From Aquarana catesbeiana (Eukaryota; Chordata; Amphibia; Anura; Ranidae), in NCBI RefSeq assembly GCF_042186555.1, contig NC_133328.1:335104539-335168538 (forward strand): 64,000 nucleotides of DNA, read 5' to 3'. The notes beneath the pieces were generated by a model. That model was not told where the DNA came from and did no database searches. It saw only the letters and a list, made by a program, of their open reading frames with translations. The translations under genes were made by a program, and so were the position numbers. Numbering within the stretch: the first letter of the stretch is position 1; each line of letters begins with the position of its first letter. Shown here piece after piece: positions 43,603 through 54,645 of the stretch.

Positions 43603-43911
43603 GCGGATTCGGATGATTCCAGCTAGCCACGTGGTGGTGGAGCTCATAGGAGGCACAAAGCAACCACCATGAGCAAGGGTGAGATGATGGAGATGGTGCG
43701 CATCCTAGAGAAGCACAATTACAAATGCAAGCTGTGCAATTACGAAAGGCCCAACACCCGAAAGGACATAATTTTGGAGAAGGTCATCGCCATTTTGCAT
43801 TGCAAATTTTCGGTGGAACGATCAAAGGACCAAATCCGAAAATGATGGTCTGATCGCAAACACCGTGAACAAGACCAGATGGAGTACATACATCAGATCA
43901 TAAAAAAGTAA
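43603..43911 (+). pseudogene. Myb/SANT-like protein of Harbinger B, exon 1
   Basis: Starts MADSDDSS at 43,603; an early TAG precedes a second in-frame ATG at 43,669. From there: MSKGEMMEMVRILEKHNYKC, then NTRKDIILEKVIAILHCKFS, VERSKDQIRK and, after TGA at 43,843-43,845, WSDRKHREQDQMEYIHQI. It ends at a GTAAGC donor. The helix pattern and the trailing W-S-D motif fit a Myb/SANT-like DNA-binding domain. A candidate exon 2 begins after 'ttcaacag' at about 44,136. The TGA lies at the same codon as in element A. Confidence 0.7.
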
Positions 43912-44632
43912 GCAATATTTGGATCTAAACTATATGTATATGTGTAAATTAGCTGTATGTATATGTTCTTTCTCCAAGTAGCTCTATAGAATTCTATATA
44001 AGCTTTTCTAAAATCTTTGTATGACTTGGGATTCCAAATATGAAGGTAAATATAAAGCATATATGAACATTCTTATTTGTTCATGTTTTTGGACATTACT
44101 TTTTTTGGAACTTATTGTTTTTTCTTCATTCAACAGGGAGGCCCCAGCCAAGCCACCACGAAGGGACGAAGGGAGGCTACCCTCGCTCGGGCCACAACAG
44201 GGGAGGCATAAGGCCATCTTCCCCCCAAAAAAACATAAGTGCCAACTTCAAACACACTCATTTAGCCACTGACAGGGGTGTTTCTAGGTGGGCCAAAGGC
44301 CATGGGCCTTTTTATTGTTCCACATGTTGGCTCCTGTTTGCCCTTTTACTAATTACCATGTTTTTATGACTTTTAAATGTGAAAGTTTAGGAACAGAACT
44401 CAGTGTTTCTACACTTCACTCCTCTAGGTGCACCACCAGGTCCTGTTTTCTAGATTTTCCTCAGTCTAAAAACGACTGTGCGAATTACTAACAGTGAAAA
44501 TGACATCACCTGTGCCAATTCAAGAAATTTTGAAAACATGACCTGGGTTTGCATCTTGAGGAGGAGAGTTGGGAAACACTGCCCTAATGAATGTGAATTG
44601 TAATGTTTATGTGTTTTTTACAATCTAAAACG

Positions 44633-45022
44633 CAAAATTTGAAGGTGCCCCCAAATTGGACCTTAACATTTTTATTTCCCCATGATCTCATGTCTAAAAT
44701 GTGTGTAATTCCATACATCTATTTTTCAAAAACCCCAAAACACACAGTGTGTCAACATATGCTATCTTCCATCATAGGGTATCAATTGATGCATTTTGGG
44801 GTGCAACTTCTTCCTCATAACTAAAGTAGCTCAGAGGAAGGGGTCGCACCCCTGAAATGCGTCCATTCATACCCCGTGATGGGAGATAGCACATGTTGAC
44901 ACACTGTGTGTTTTGTGGGTTTATAAAAATAGATGTTTGTAACTACACACATTTTAGACATGGGATCATAAGGGACATTTAATTGATATGCCTCTATGTG
45001 TACGTGGCTTCAAATTTTGGCT
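44633..45022. repeat. Conserved long hairpin (element B)
   Basis: Arms of about 180 nt. The left runs from 'aaaatttgaaggtgccccca' through 'gtctaaaatgtgtgtaatt', 'acacagtgtgtcaacatatg' and 'cattttggggtgcaac'. The right returns 'gtcgcacccctgaaatgcgt', 'gcacatgttgacacactgtg', 'cacattttagacatgggatc' and 'cttcaaattttgg'. This is the longest and best preserved of the three copies. Confidence 0.85.
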
Positions 45023-45466
45023 TTTAGAGGGGTGAGATCACCCTATCTGAAGAAGGCAACATCCATACAGTCTTGGGATACTGATGTCTCATTTAGCCTT
45101 CACTTCACCACTCGAACTTTTTAAGTTACTGAGTTTGGGATGTGTATCTAATGTTTTAAAACATGCCTGTTTAGCCACAAAAAAAGGAGAAATAATGCAA
45201 AACATACATGTTATACACCAAGATGTTGGTTTGTTTTAAAACCTTAAAATGCACATGTGAATATGCTTTGAGTAAAATATTTTTTAATAAACAATGTGTG
45301 GCTTATTATTTCATTGCTCAATACCAGTGTATTTCATAAGTTGTTGTAGTTACAGTGACAATGTGCTTTTAAATGTGGACAATTTTTAGACCTCCAAAAA
45401 ATTAAAGAAGTTTTAAAGGCATTATGTTTTTGAACTTCATTCATTAGATCCATTAAGAACAAAAAC

Positions 45467-45468
<2 letters not shown>

Positions 45469-45533
<65 letters not shown>
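45469..45533. repeat. (TG)n microsatellite, about 32 units
   Basis: Uninterrupted TG dinucleotides. The same site in element A (14,062-14,071) has only a few units. Confidence 0.95.
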
Positions 45534-45534
<1 letters not shown>

Positions 45535-47183
45535 AGACCCACAGCACACCATAATAGTTAAATGAAGAAGATATTGTCACCTCATGTAGCAATTAAGGTA
45601 CATTTGCACTATTGGAGCAAGTGCCCAAAATAAAGCCCATTTGGGAACATATTAGACATATAAGAAACACAAACAACAGTAGTTCAAATGAAATAGGAGT
45701 TTATGATCTACAAAAAATGTATAAATGATAAGCTACAATTTGTTGCCAAGCCACTGCCTCTCTCCCCACAAAATATTCCAGGTATTTTTGCCATAAATCC
45801 CAGGTAATTTGTGAGGGCAATCTAGTACATGCATTTTCAATAGCCATCAGCATACCCATAGACGGATGAGCTGCAGCCTCTTCAGCTGGGCCTGCCACTG
45901 CAGGTCCATGTCCCTTGGCAGTGAGGCTAGGTAGCTGGTAGCATTTCTCCTTAAAAAATTATGTGGTATACAGCAGTACAGGACCACATGGTTTATCTTG
46001 TTGAGTGCCAGGTTGACTGGAGTCAAAATCAGCCTGAAACAACTCGATAGGATGTCAAAGATGTTTTTCAACCACCCTTTTGGCACGAGAGAGCCTGTAA
46101 TTGAAGATTCTCTGCTCTGGGGTGAGGTTCCTCATAGGAAACTACTTCTTCAAATGTTCCCCCAAAGCAAAGGTTTCATCTGCCACAAAAACAAAACTGA
46201 GGCCCTCAACGTTCTCCTCAGCAGGTGGCAAGTTTAAAGGGCCATTCTGGATCCGCTTGTAGAACTGTCTGCATAATTACTCCTTTGTCAGAGTTGAGGC
46301 CATTCTTCCCAACACCCAAATACAAGAACTCGTAGCTGGCAGGCAATACGGCTAGCATGATTATGCTGCAAAAACCCTTATAGTTAAAATAATAGGAGCC
46401 AGAGTTGGGTGGTGGTACAATCTGGACATGCTTGACATCAATAGCACTACCACAGTTGTGAAAATCCCACTGATCATGGAACTGGGCTGTAATGTCCTGT
46501 TATTGCTCTGGGTTGGAAGGAAACTGTGGATTAAAAAAAGAAAAAAGAAATTACTACTTCTGCACATGACATTGCAAGCAGATTTGACACAAACATGCTT
46601 AGCCAACATAAAGATACACTTAATTAAGTATTTAAAGACAAAAGGTCAACTTATCTGAACCCCCCTGGTGGCCCATTAGACAGATTTTAGGGGGGTAATG
46701 AGTAGATGTTTTGGATAGGTAACCTTCTCCACTTCCATGAGAGCTGTTTGCATAAATAATCAGTGATGCTTTGGCCAGCACCTCCTTACTTACACTATTG
46801 GCAGCCCAGTGGACAGGTAATAAGTGTCATAATCTAAAAAGCTGGATACACACTGTCCAAATTGCAGCACATTTTGACATTATGTTTTAACCAATTAATA
46901 TAATAGGAGACAAAAACTTAACAAGTTTCAATTTGTAGGTAATAAGGTAGGCCCTTGCACTACATGGTCTTTGTGAAGTTATACAGAAATTTGAACACTA
47001 AAGAGGGATAGTGTGCATGGGTTTTGCAAAGTCAGCAGATAGAGTACTTGGATCTGTTAACTTAGAATTTTTTTGGGGGGAGAGAGGGTTCCAAATGAGT
47101 TTGGGCCCCAAAAAACGGCCTCTTGCACTCTGCCTGAATTTGAGGATAACAATAACATTTGTACACATTTTAGGGGTTGTTTA

Positions 47184-47432
47184 GACCCCTTTCACACTGA
47201 GGCACTTTTCAGGCATTTTCACGCTAAAAAAGGTGCCTGAAAAGCTCATGAAAACCTATTTTTATCAAAATCAATGAATGCTTTCACACGGGGGCAGTGC
47301 ACTGGCAGGGTGGTGAAAAAACTCCCCTCTCCATTGAAATGAATGGAAAGCATTTCAAAAGCATCTGAAAAGCTCTTCAAAAGTGCTCAGTGTTTTACTG
47401 GCAGTTTACAAGTACCACAGTGTGAAAGGGGC
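47184..47432. mobile_element. Palindromic MITE with TTTCACACTG ends, copy 1
   Basis: Left end 'gacccctttcacactgaggc', right end 'cacagtgtgaaaggggcc', imperfect inverted repeats around a non-coding centre. A typical short non-autonomous DNA transposon. Confidence 0.7.
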
Positions 47433-47435
47433 CTA

Positions 47436-47777
47436 AGGCTACTTTCACACTGGGGCAGGTGGGCATCGGCAGTAGAGCGGCGCTATTTTTAGTGCTTTAC
47501 CGTCATTTTAGCAGCGCTATTCAGCCGAAAAAGGATTAAAACCGCCGGCAAAGCAGTGCTGTAGAGCCACTTTGCCAGCGGTTTGGCGGCGCTGCCCCAT
47601 TGTTTTCAATGGGTAGGGGCGCTTTAGGAGCAGTGTATACACTGCTCGTACAGTGCTGCAAAGATGCGGCTTTCAGAACTTTTTTGACTGTCCTGCAAGC
47701 GCACTGCTCCAGTGTGATAGCCCACTATTTTTAGCGCTGTAGTGCCTGTAAAGGGCCTCAGTGTGAAAGCAGCCTTA
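47436..47777. mobile_element. Palindromic MITE with TTTCACACTG ends, copy 2
   Basis: Left end 'ggctactttcacactggggc', right end 'cctcagtgtgaaagcagcc'. The interior is GC-richer than copy 1 and contains 'agcggcgctatttttagtgc'. It lies head to tail with copy 1, only a few bases away. Confidence 0.7.
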
Positions 47778-48686
47778 GGGTAAGCATCAAAATGTAGTTG
47801 ACAAAAAACATTGTTAAGTTACGAGGCTAGGTGTGTATGGGCTCAGGATAGCATGCTAGGGAGGTTAGTGAAGGAAAATATGCATGTAGACCAAAAAAGA
47901 GCAGGAAAAGCTCACAGCATGCATGAGGACAAAGAGGACATTCACAGCATATTACAATATTGATAATTATGTAATCAAAAAATTAATAAGCTACATTAGC
48001 AAACATAAATACATAGCTTCTGATCTTAAAGGTCTAAACTTACCCTAATATAGTCTTTCTGCAGGACTTAAATGATGGCTGAGCAGGTCTCTGGAATAAT
48101 GACTCTCAGCGCCTGGGGGGAGACCTGAGATTCTGGAGACTTCTCTCTTTCACCAGGTACCGCAAGGTGGCAATGAGCCTTTACTCTGGAGTGATGAAAA
48201 GCCTCATACATGTGTCCTGCTTTTTAATATAGGGGGTCACCAATGCCAAGAGTTGGTGAAAGCAGGGGTCCGTCATCCAGAGATAATTCCGAAAAACATC
48301 CTGATTATTCTGCTAGAGCTCCCGCAGCAATAGCATATGACATAATTGGTCATGATTAAGCAACCAATTTTTTGTCCAAGAACTCCTCCTCCTATTCCTG
48401 GACTGGACTTGGGTCAAAGCAATAACTCCTAGCCCAATAATCACATGTTCTCGTCTCTGATTATGCAACATGGCTGGTTGACGAACGGCCATTCAGAAAC
48501 TAACTGAAAAGCGTGAATCAACACTAGGGATGAGCTTCGTGTTTGAATTTAATGCATGTTCGACTCGAACATCGCCTGTTCGGTCGTTCACCGAATTACG
48601 AACGTTATGGGCCGTTCACGCCAAATTTGAGTGGCGCGTCACGGCCCATAATTCACTGCGGCATCGCAGTGCATTGCTGGCTGATG

Positions 48687-48830
48687 ATTGGCCAAGCATG
48701 CACTATGACCCGCATGCTTAGCCAATCACAGTGCCATCTGTACAGAGAGCCGTAATTGGCCAAAGCCAGAGTGGCTTTGGCTAATTATGGCTCAGGGGAT
48801 TTAGTACACGCCCCACACTTTATAAGGCCG
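48687..48830 (+). promoter_or_regulatory. Promoter-like cluster: inverted CCAAT boxes and TATA box
   Basis: ATTGG at 48,687 and 48,755, CCAAT at 48,722, a CACGCCCCAC block at about 48,808, and TTTATAAGG at about 48,819. The order and spacing fit an RNA polymerase II core promoter that would start near 48,850 and transcribe toward the satellite. No experimental evidence is available. Confidence 0.45.
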
Positions 48831-48962
48831 CCTGCATGGCGGACGTGTGTAGTGTGTTTCGGCATTGAGAGAGAGATAGTTAGACAGAGAGACAGTGTCA
48901 TTTGATTTAAGTTAGATAGAGTAGGCAGGCGAGTCAGTTAGCTGCACTTACAGTGTATTTTG

Positions 48963-48992
48963 TATATATATATATATATACATCCTAGGTGT

Positions 48993-49052
<60 letters not shown>
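48963..49052. repeat. (TA)n and (TG)n(TA)n microsatellites
   Basis: TA repeats at 48,963-48,980 and a TG run followed by about 25 TA units at 48,991-49,052. Confidence 0.95.
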
Positions 49053-49099
49053 ATGTATTCAGTTTAGCTAGATCTGTTCCTGTTATTCTCTTCCTACTA

Positions 49100-49464
49100 C
49101 TGACAGGCAGGCAGGTGTTTTTACAGTATTTACAGCTATCTGAAGAAAATTGTTGGTGTTCTTCTGATCCTATTAGTCCTATTAGCTACAGTATTTACAG
49201 TTAGTGTAGTGTGTCCTCTGCACAGTGTGCACCTAAAGCTACCTGAAGAAAATTAATGGTGTTCTTCTGATCCTATTAGTACAGTACCGCAGGCAGCTGC
49301 AGTATTTACAAGTTAGTGTAGTGCATCCTCTGCACAGTATGCACCTAAAGCTACCTGAAGAAAATTAGTGGTGTTCTTCTGATCCTATTAGTACAGTACC
49401 ACAGGCAGCTGTAGTATTTACAAGTTAGTGTAGTGCATCCTCTGCACAATGTGCACCTAAAGCT
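49100..49464. repeat. Start of the ~110-bp satellite array
   Basis: About three monomers containing 'cagtatttacag ttagtgta', 'cctctgcacagtgtgc', 'acctaaagctacctgaag' and 'tggtgttcttctgatcc'. Interrupted at 49,464 by the Penelope-like element. Confidence 0.9.
49453..49464. repeat. Target-site duplication of Penelope-like element (left)
   Basis: GCACCTAAAGCT, 12 bp of satellite monomer, repeated at 53,537-53,548. Confidence 0.75.
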
Positions 49465-51002
49465 AAAAATACAAAATTGGGTATACAGGAAATCCACCCA
49501 CTTCTATATTCCCAACACTGCGCTCTTGGAACCATCAAACCTGCATAAATAAAGCAGCAACTTGGTGAGAGTGAGTATGAAGACAGAAATTTGATCCAAC
49601 TGACAACCCCCAAAATGGTGAAACGAATAATAAAATAATAAACTAAGTGCATCAACTGAATGATTACAACATAAGAAATGTGAAACTAGTGAAGACAAGT
49701 GGTAAAAAAACCTAAACCACAGTGAATAAGATTAAATATCCTAAAAATTGAAAATAAAGTAAAAAATGAATCAAATATGTGAATAAGTGATCCAAAAACA
49801 ATGTATTGAATAAAGTCCTTTAAAGTGAACAACCAAAAAGTATAAGTATATGGACCACATCCAAAAAAATTATTGAAGAAAATGTTGCTGTGTAAAATCT
49901 GTGACATGATATAGTGAAGACCTTTGGCTAAATAAATCTTCCACCACACCTCTGTGTCCATGATTTCACTCCCCTTTAGAGGACAAACTCACCAGCTGTC
50001 TTTGCCTTACACTCTTGTGTTCGGCTAGATCGCTTTAACCCACGCATAAGGGGGTAAATAATGACCTCCGATATTCCAGCACTAGCATCCAGTGTATTCA
50101 CCATTAATACTCTCTCCACATGTAAAAAAGAAGTGCTCCAAATAGTGTGATACCGTAATAAGTTTATTATAAAATCATATAAAACTCTTCCACCATTAAA
50201 CTCACATCTTAAAAGATCACATCAGGCAGAGAAAATCATCACAGCAAAATACCACATCAAGGAAACTTCAAACGAGAAAATAAGCGTGTTGCAGTCATGG
50301 CAGACCCAAGAAGTGCAATGGTCGGTGACAACCTCACCCGTTCCTCGGAGCCGACCCCCAACTTCCTAGTGCGGCATACCACGTCACATCGTATTGCGTC
50401 ACATGTAATCGATTGCCGTACAGCCACGCCCCGACATGTTTCATCACGAGGACTTAATCATGGGATTGGCTGTACGGCTAGGCAATCATCCCCTTTACAC
50501 GCTCCGCTCTCATTGCGGGCGGATGTAACTTCATTGCGCTTGCACACCCATCGTGTCCTCGCTCGCGCAACACACTGACAATACATTGCAGCATATCATT
50601 AGACACAAGCATGAAAAGCTATCCAAATAAAGAATGAAAAATAACCATTTGTGTAAACTGATCAATTATCATATACTGTGAAGGTATTAATCTGTCATAA
50701 CATCAAAGGTAAGGCGGATAATAAAAATATCCATTCGGTAAAATCAAATCATTTAAAACAATTAAAAACTGAGCATTACCTCACTCTTTAGATAAATGAT
50801 TGGAAGTGCAAATGAAACTGAAAATGTGGCAAACATCACACAGAGTCTGCCTAAACATCCAAAAACTCAAAGTATAATTCCCTCAAGCTGAGTGTCCCAT
50901 ACATAGCCTGAAAGGGAAAAATTAGGGGGAGGGGGCGTAAACAATGGGAGTCCAATGGGTATCCCAGGGTTGATGATCCCCCTAAAGTATCCTCCCCCCT
51001 TA
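49465..51002 (-). repeat. Inverted left arm (3' region of the Penelope-like element)
   Basis: Inverse of about 52,100-53,535: for example 'gtgcatcaactgaatgatta', 'ttaaacaattaaaaactgag' and 'gggacactcagc' on one side reappear reversed on the other. The outermost 116 bp (49,465-49,580) is absent from the right arm, so the right copy is shorter at its end. Confidence 0.9.
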
Positions 51003-51922
51003 TCCATCAGGAGTGGTCACCACCCTGCTTGAATTAATAACATCCCTAAGGGACAGATGCTAAGTGTCCGTCGAAATTGCACTGAACAGGAGGATTATTT
51101 CTCTCAGGCAAATATATTGAAGGAAAGGTTCCTACAAAAGGGGTACCAGGAAAACACCTTAAATGAGGTTATAGAACAAGTCTCCAACATCCCAAGGGAA
51201 CAATGCTTGAAGAATAGAGAGTGTGTCACATCTAATGAGCAACACCAGTGGGGGTTTATATCGAGTTTCCATTGTCAATATAAAGAAACTGAGATGATCT
51301 TTAATAGATATTGGTACATTCTATGTAGGGATCGACATCTGGGTGAGGTCTTACCAGAACAACCCAAATTCATTTATAGACGTGCCCCCAGTTTTGGAGA
51401 CAGGGTAGCGAAACAGATTCTGGATCCACCTGGCCAACCCTCAATAAAAATAGATTTAAAGGGATTTTTTCCGTGCAGGAAGTGTATTTGCTGCAGAACG
51501 GTGAGGACAAGCAATAGAGGCATGAAGAAGATCACTACTCATGAAAATGAAACCTTTGAAATAAGGGAATTCATTACTTGCAATTCATCGTATGTGGTGT
51601 ATCTTATGTGGTGTCCCTGCGGATTATTTTACGTAGGACGCACTAAGAGACTTTTAAAAGTACGCATTTCTGAACATTTACCAATATAAAAAATGGATAC
51701 AAATATCATAGCGTGTCCCTTCACTTCAAAGAAAAACATAACCAGGACCCCAGTCTGCTACAGTTTTGTGGGATTGATGTTGTTTACCCGGCTTGGAGGG
51801 GATCAAACCGGGTGAGGGACCTATCCCAACGAGAAACTCAGTGAATTTTCCTTTTGAAATGTCTTTTCCCTAGAGGCCTAAATATAGAACTAGACCTAAA
51901 CTGCTTTATCAATAATTATTGA
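51003..51922 (+). pseudogene. Penelope-like ORF end with GIY-YIG endonuclease
   Basis: Opens directly at the inverted-repeat junction with HHPA, then INNIPKGQ and RRNC, the conserved block after the Penelope RT. A linker with FLQKGYQENTL follows, a cysteine-rich PCRKCICC motif, and a GIY-YIG-type nuclease core YLMWCPCGLFYVGRTKRLLK (about 51,597-51,656). Defects: TGA at 51,030-51,032, a frameshift near 51,686, and TGA at 51,842-51,844 (both stops where the family usually has Trp, from memory of the family pattern). The nuclease would nick the target DNA to prime reverse transcription. Confidence 0.85.
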
Positions 51923-52099
51923 TCTTTTTCCCTTTTAGAAGTTAGAGATTCTTTTTATGATTTTCTCTGTATAGTATATATGAATTGAGAGCCAAGAGAC
52001 TGGCATAGCCGGGATATTGGATTTGTGTATACTGTGGTCCCTAGCTAGAGCTTACCCTATCTCCTATATGAAGTGTGGCATCTCACAACAAGACAAAGG

Positions 52100-53536
52100 A
52101 GGGGGGAGGATACTTTGGGGGGATAGTCAACCCTGGGATACCCATTGGAATCCCATTGTTTACACCCCCTCCCCCTAATTTTTCCCTTTCAGGCTATGTA
52201 TGGGACACTCAGCTTGAGGGAATTATACTTTGAGTTTTTGGATGTTTAGGCAGACTCTGTGTGATGTTTGCCACATTTTTAGTATCATTTGCACTTCCAA
52301 TCATTTATCTAAAGAGTGAGGTAATGCTCAGTTTTTAATAGTTTTAAATGATTTGATTTTATTGAATGAATATTTTTATTATCCGCCTTACCTTTGATGT
52401 TATGACAGATTAATACCTTCACAGTATATGATAATTGATCAGTTTACAGCAATGGTTATTTTTTATTCTTTATTTGGATAGCTTTTCATGCTTGTGTCTA
52501 ATGCTATGCTGCAATGTATTGTCAGTGTGTTGCGTGAGTGAGGACACGATGGGTGAGCAAGCGAAATGAAGTTACGTCCACCCGCAATGAGAGCGGAGCG
52601 TATAAAGGGGATGATTGCCTAGCTGTACAGCCAATCCCATGATTAAGTCCTTGTGATGAAACAAGTCAGGGCGTGGCTGTACGGCAATCGATTACATGTG
52701 ATGCAATACGCTGTGACGTTGTACGCTGCACTAGGAAGTTGAGGGTCGGCTCCGAGGAACGGGGGAGGTTGTCACCGACCATTGCACTCCTTGGGTCCGC
52801 TGTGAACGCAACACGCTTATTTTCCCGTTTGAAGTTTCCTTGATGTGATATTTTGCTGTGATGATTTTCTCTGCCTGATGTGATCTTTTAAGATGTGAGT
52901 TTAATGGTGGAAGAGTTTTATATGATTTTATAATAAACCTATTACGGTATCACACTATTTGGAGCACTTCTTTTTTACATGTGGAGAGAGTATTAATGGT
53001 GAATACACTGGATGCTAGTGCTGGAATATCGGAGGTCATTATTTTCCCCCCTTATGCGTGGGTTAAAGCGATCTAGCCGAACACGAGAGTGTAAGGCAAA
53101 GAAAGCTGGTGAGTTTGTCCTCTAAAGGGGAGTGAAATCACGGACACAGAGGTGTGGTGGAAGATTTATTTAGCCAAAGGTCTTCACTATATCACATCAC
53201 GGATTTTACACAGCAACATTTTCTTCAATAATTTTTTTGGACTTGGTCCATATACTTATACTCTTTGGTTGTTCACTTTAAAGGACTTTATTCAATACAT
53301 TGTTTTTGGATCACTTATTCACATATTTGATTAATTTTTTACTTTATTTTCAATTTTTAGGATATTTAAACTTATTAACTGTGGTTTAGGTTAATTACCA
53401 CTTGTCTTCACTAGTTTCACATTTCTTATGTTGTAATCATTCAGTTGATGCACTTAGTTTATTCACTTTAGCGCCACTATTTGCTTCACAATTTTAGGGG
53501 TTGTCAGTGGTGGATCTAATGGTGGATCAAATTTCT
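52100..53536 (+). repeat. Right arm (3' region of the Penelope-like element)
   Basis: Non-coding 3' region pairing with 49,465-51,002. It ends 'gtggatcaaatttct' directly before the satellite duplication. Confidence 0.85.
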
Positions 53537-54170
53537 GCACCTAAAGCTACCTGAAGGAAATTAGTGGTGTTCTTCTGATCCTATTACTACCACAGGCAGG
53601 CAGCTACAGTATTTACAGTTAGTGTAGTGCGTCCTCTGCACAGTGTGCAACCTAAAGCTACCTGGAGACAATTGCTATTGTTCTGCTCCTATTAATACCA
53701 CAGGCAGGCAGCTGCAGTATTTACAGTTAGTGTACTGTGTCCTCTGCACAGTGTGCAACTAAAGCTACCTGAATAAAATTGGTGGTGTTCTTCTGATCCT
53801 ATTAATACAACAGGCAGGCAGCTACAGTATTTACAGTTAGTGTAGTGCGTCCTCTGCACAGTGTGCACCTAAAGCTACCTGGAGACAATTGCTGTTGTTC
53901 TGCTCCTATTAATACCACAGGCAGGCAGCTGCAGTATTTATAGTTAGTGTACTGTGTCCTCTGCACAGTGTGCACCTAAAGCTACCTGAATGAAATTGGT
54001 GGTGTTCTTCTGATCCTATATTAATACCACAGGCAGGCAGCTACAGTATTTACAGTTAGTATACTGTGTCCTCTGCATAGTGTACACCTAAAGCTACCTG
54101 AAGAAAATTGGTGGTGTTCTTCTATTCCTATATTAATACCACGGGCAGGCAGCTACAGTATTTACAGTTA
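53537..54170. repeat. ~110-bp satellite array, second segment
   Basis: About six monomers between the Penelope-like element and Harbinger C. Two monomer types alternate: one with 'ttggtggtgttcttctgatc', one with 'ttgctgttgttctgctcc'. The last monomer stops at 'cagtta', where Harbinger C begins. Confidence 0.95.
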
Positions 54171-54420
54171 TGCCCCTTACACACGGTCGGACATTGATCG
54201 GACATTCCGACAACAAAATCCTAGGATTTTTTCCGACGGATGTTGGCTAAAACTTGTTTTGCGTACACACGGTCGCACAAAGTTGTCGGAATTTCCGATC
54301 GCCAACAACGCGGTGATGTCAACCACGTATGATGGGACTAGAAAAGGCCAGTTCAGAACCAAGCGCGACACCCTTTGGGCTCCTTTTGCTAATCTCGTGT
54401 TAGTAAAAGTTTGGTGAGAG
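54171..54420. repeat. Harbinger C left terminal/subterminal repeats
   Basis: Repeats of 'cacacggtcg' and 'tcggacattccgac'-type palindromes; matching clusters lie at 59,380-59,612. Confidence 0.7.
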
Positions 54421-54645
54421 ACGATTCACGCTTTTTCAGACTCGTGGCTTTCAGATCGTTTTCTGCGGTTCAGTTTGTGCTTGTGAGTTTGTATCTGCTC
54501 TTCAGTGCGTGCAAGCAAGTTCCGCGTGACTTAGTCATTGTGTTCTTGTTCGTTCGTTACTGTTTTTCAGGTCACTCTTCACGGGCCTTGCTGTTCTTTA
54601 GTGCGTTCTGTTACTTCGTTCTGAGCAGCCGACCATTTTCTAGCC

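Larger units (their letters stand above)
45730..48475 (-). pseudogene. HARBI1-type transposase of Harbinger B, two exons, decayed
   Basis: Exon 1 (about 48,475-48,044): the 5' end reads MLHNQRREHVIIGLGV and TQVQSRNRRRSSWTKNWLL, matching element C exon 1 (TQVQSMNRVGRSSWTKNWLL). The later part is degraded. The donor is GTAAGT. Exon 2 (46,523 to about 45,730) starts after TCCACAG and ends with VNLALNKINHVVLYCCIPHN, FLRRNATSYLASL and YLEYFVGREAV, with many frameshifts. The intron contains the palindromic repeats at 47,184-47,777. The function was cut-and-paste transposition by a DDE nuclease. Confidence 0.8.
38717..48535. mobile_element. PIF/Harbinger element B, three-gene type, with nested insertions
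   Basis: Same gene order and orientation as A: MADF gene (minus), SANT-like gene (plus), hairpin, transposase (minus). The left subterminal region (38,720-39,120) matches A 9,248-9,630, including 'gcgcacattctcttcttctt'. A LINE (39,301-41,882) and two palindromic repeats (47,184-47,777) are inserted. The right TIR is not seen: transposase exon 1 runs to about 48,475 and the CTAGGGATGAGC repeat starts at 48,533. The left boundary is approximate. Confidence 0.8.
48533..49100 (+). repeat. Leader part of a repeat leading into the 110-bp satellite
   Basis: Starts CTAGGGATGAGCTTCGTG, like the dispersed repeats at 912 and 27,641. It runs through CCAAT/TATA-containing sequence, a purine-rich 'gagagagagatagttagaca' block, a 'gttagctgcacttacagtgt' block that resembles the satellite monomer, and TA microsatellites, and then directly into the satellite. 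No frame is convincing. Confidence 0.6.
49465..53536 (+). mobile_element. Penelope-like element with inverted terminal copies
   Basis: The plus-strand body (51,003-53,536) holds the end of a Penelope-type ORF plus its 3' region. The left part (49,465-51,002) is an inverted copy of that 3' region. A 12-bp satellite sequence flanks the whole unit. Penelope-like elements are known to occur with inverted, partial terminal copies. The RT core is missing, so this copy is inactive. Confidence 0.85.

Noticed and set aside
45334..45552. Frame with a long Thr-His run
   Set aside because: Translation of the (TG)n microsatellite.
50297..50578. 93-codon frame in the left Penelope-like arm
   Set aside because: Lies in the inverted non-coding 3' region; the matching right arm does not keep the frame open.
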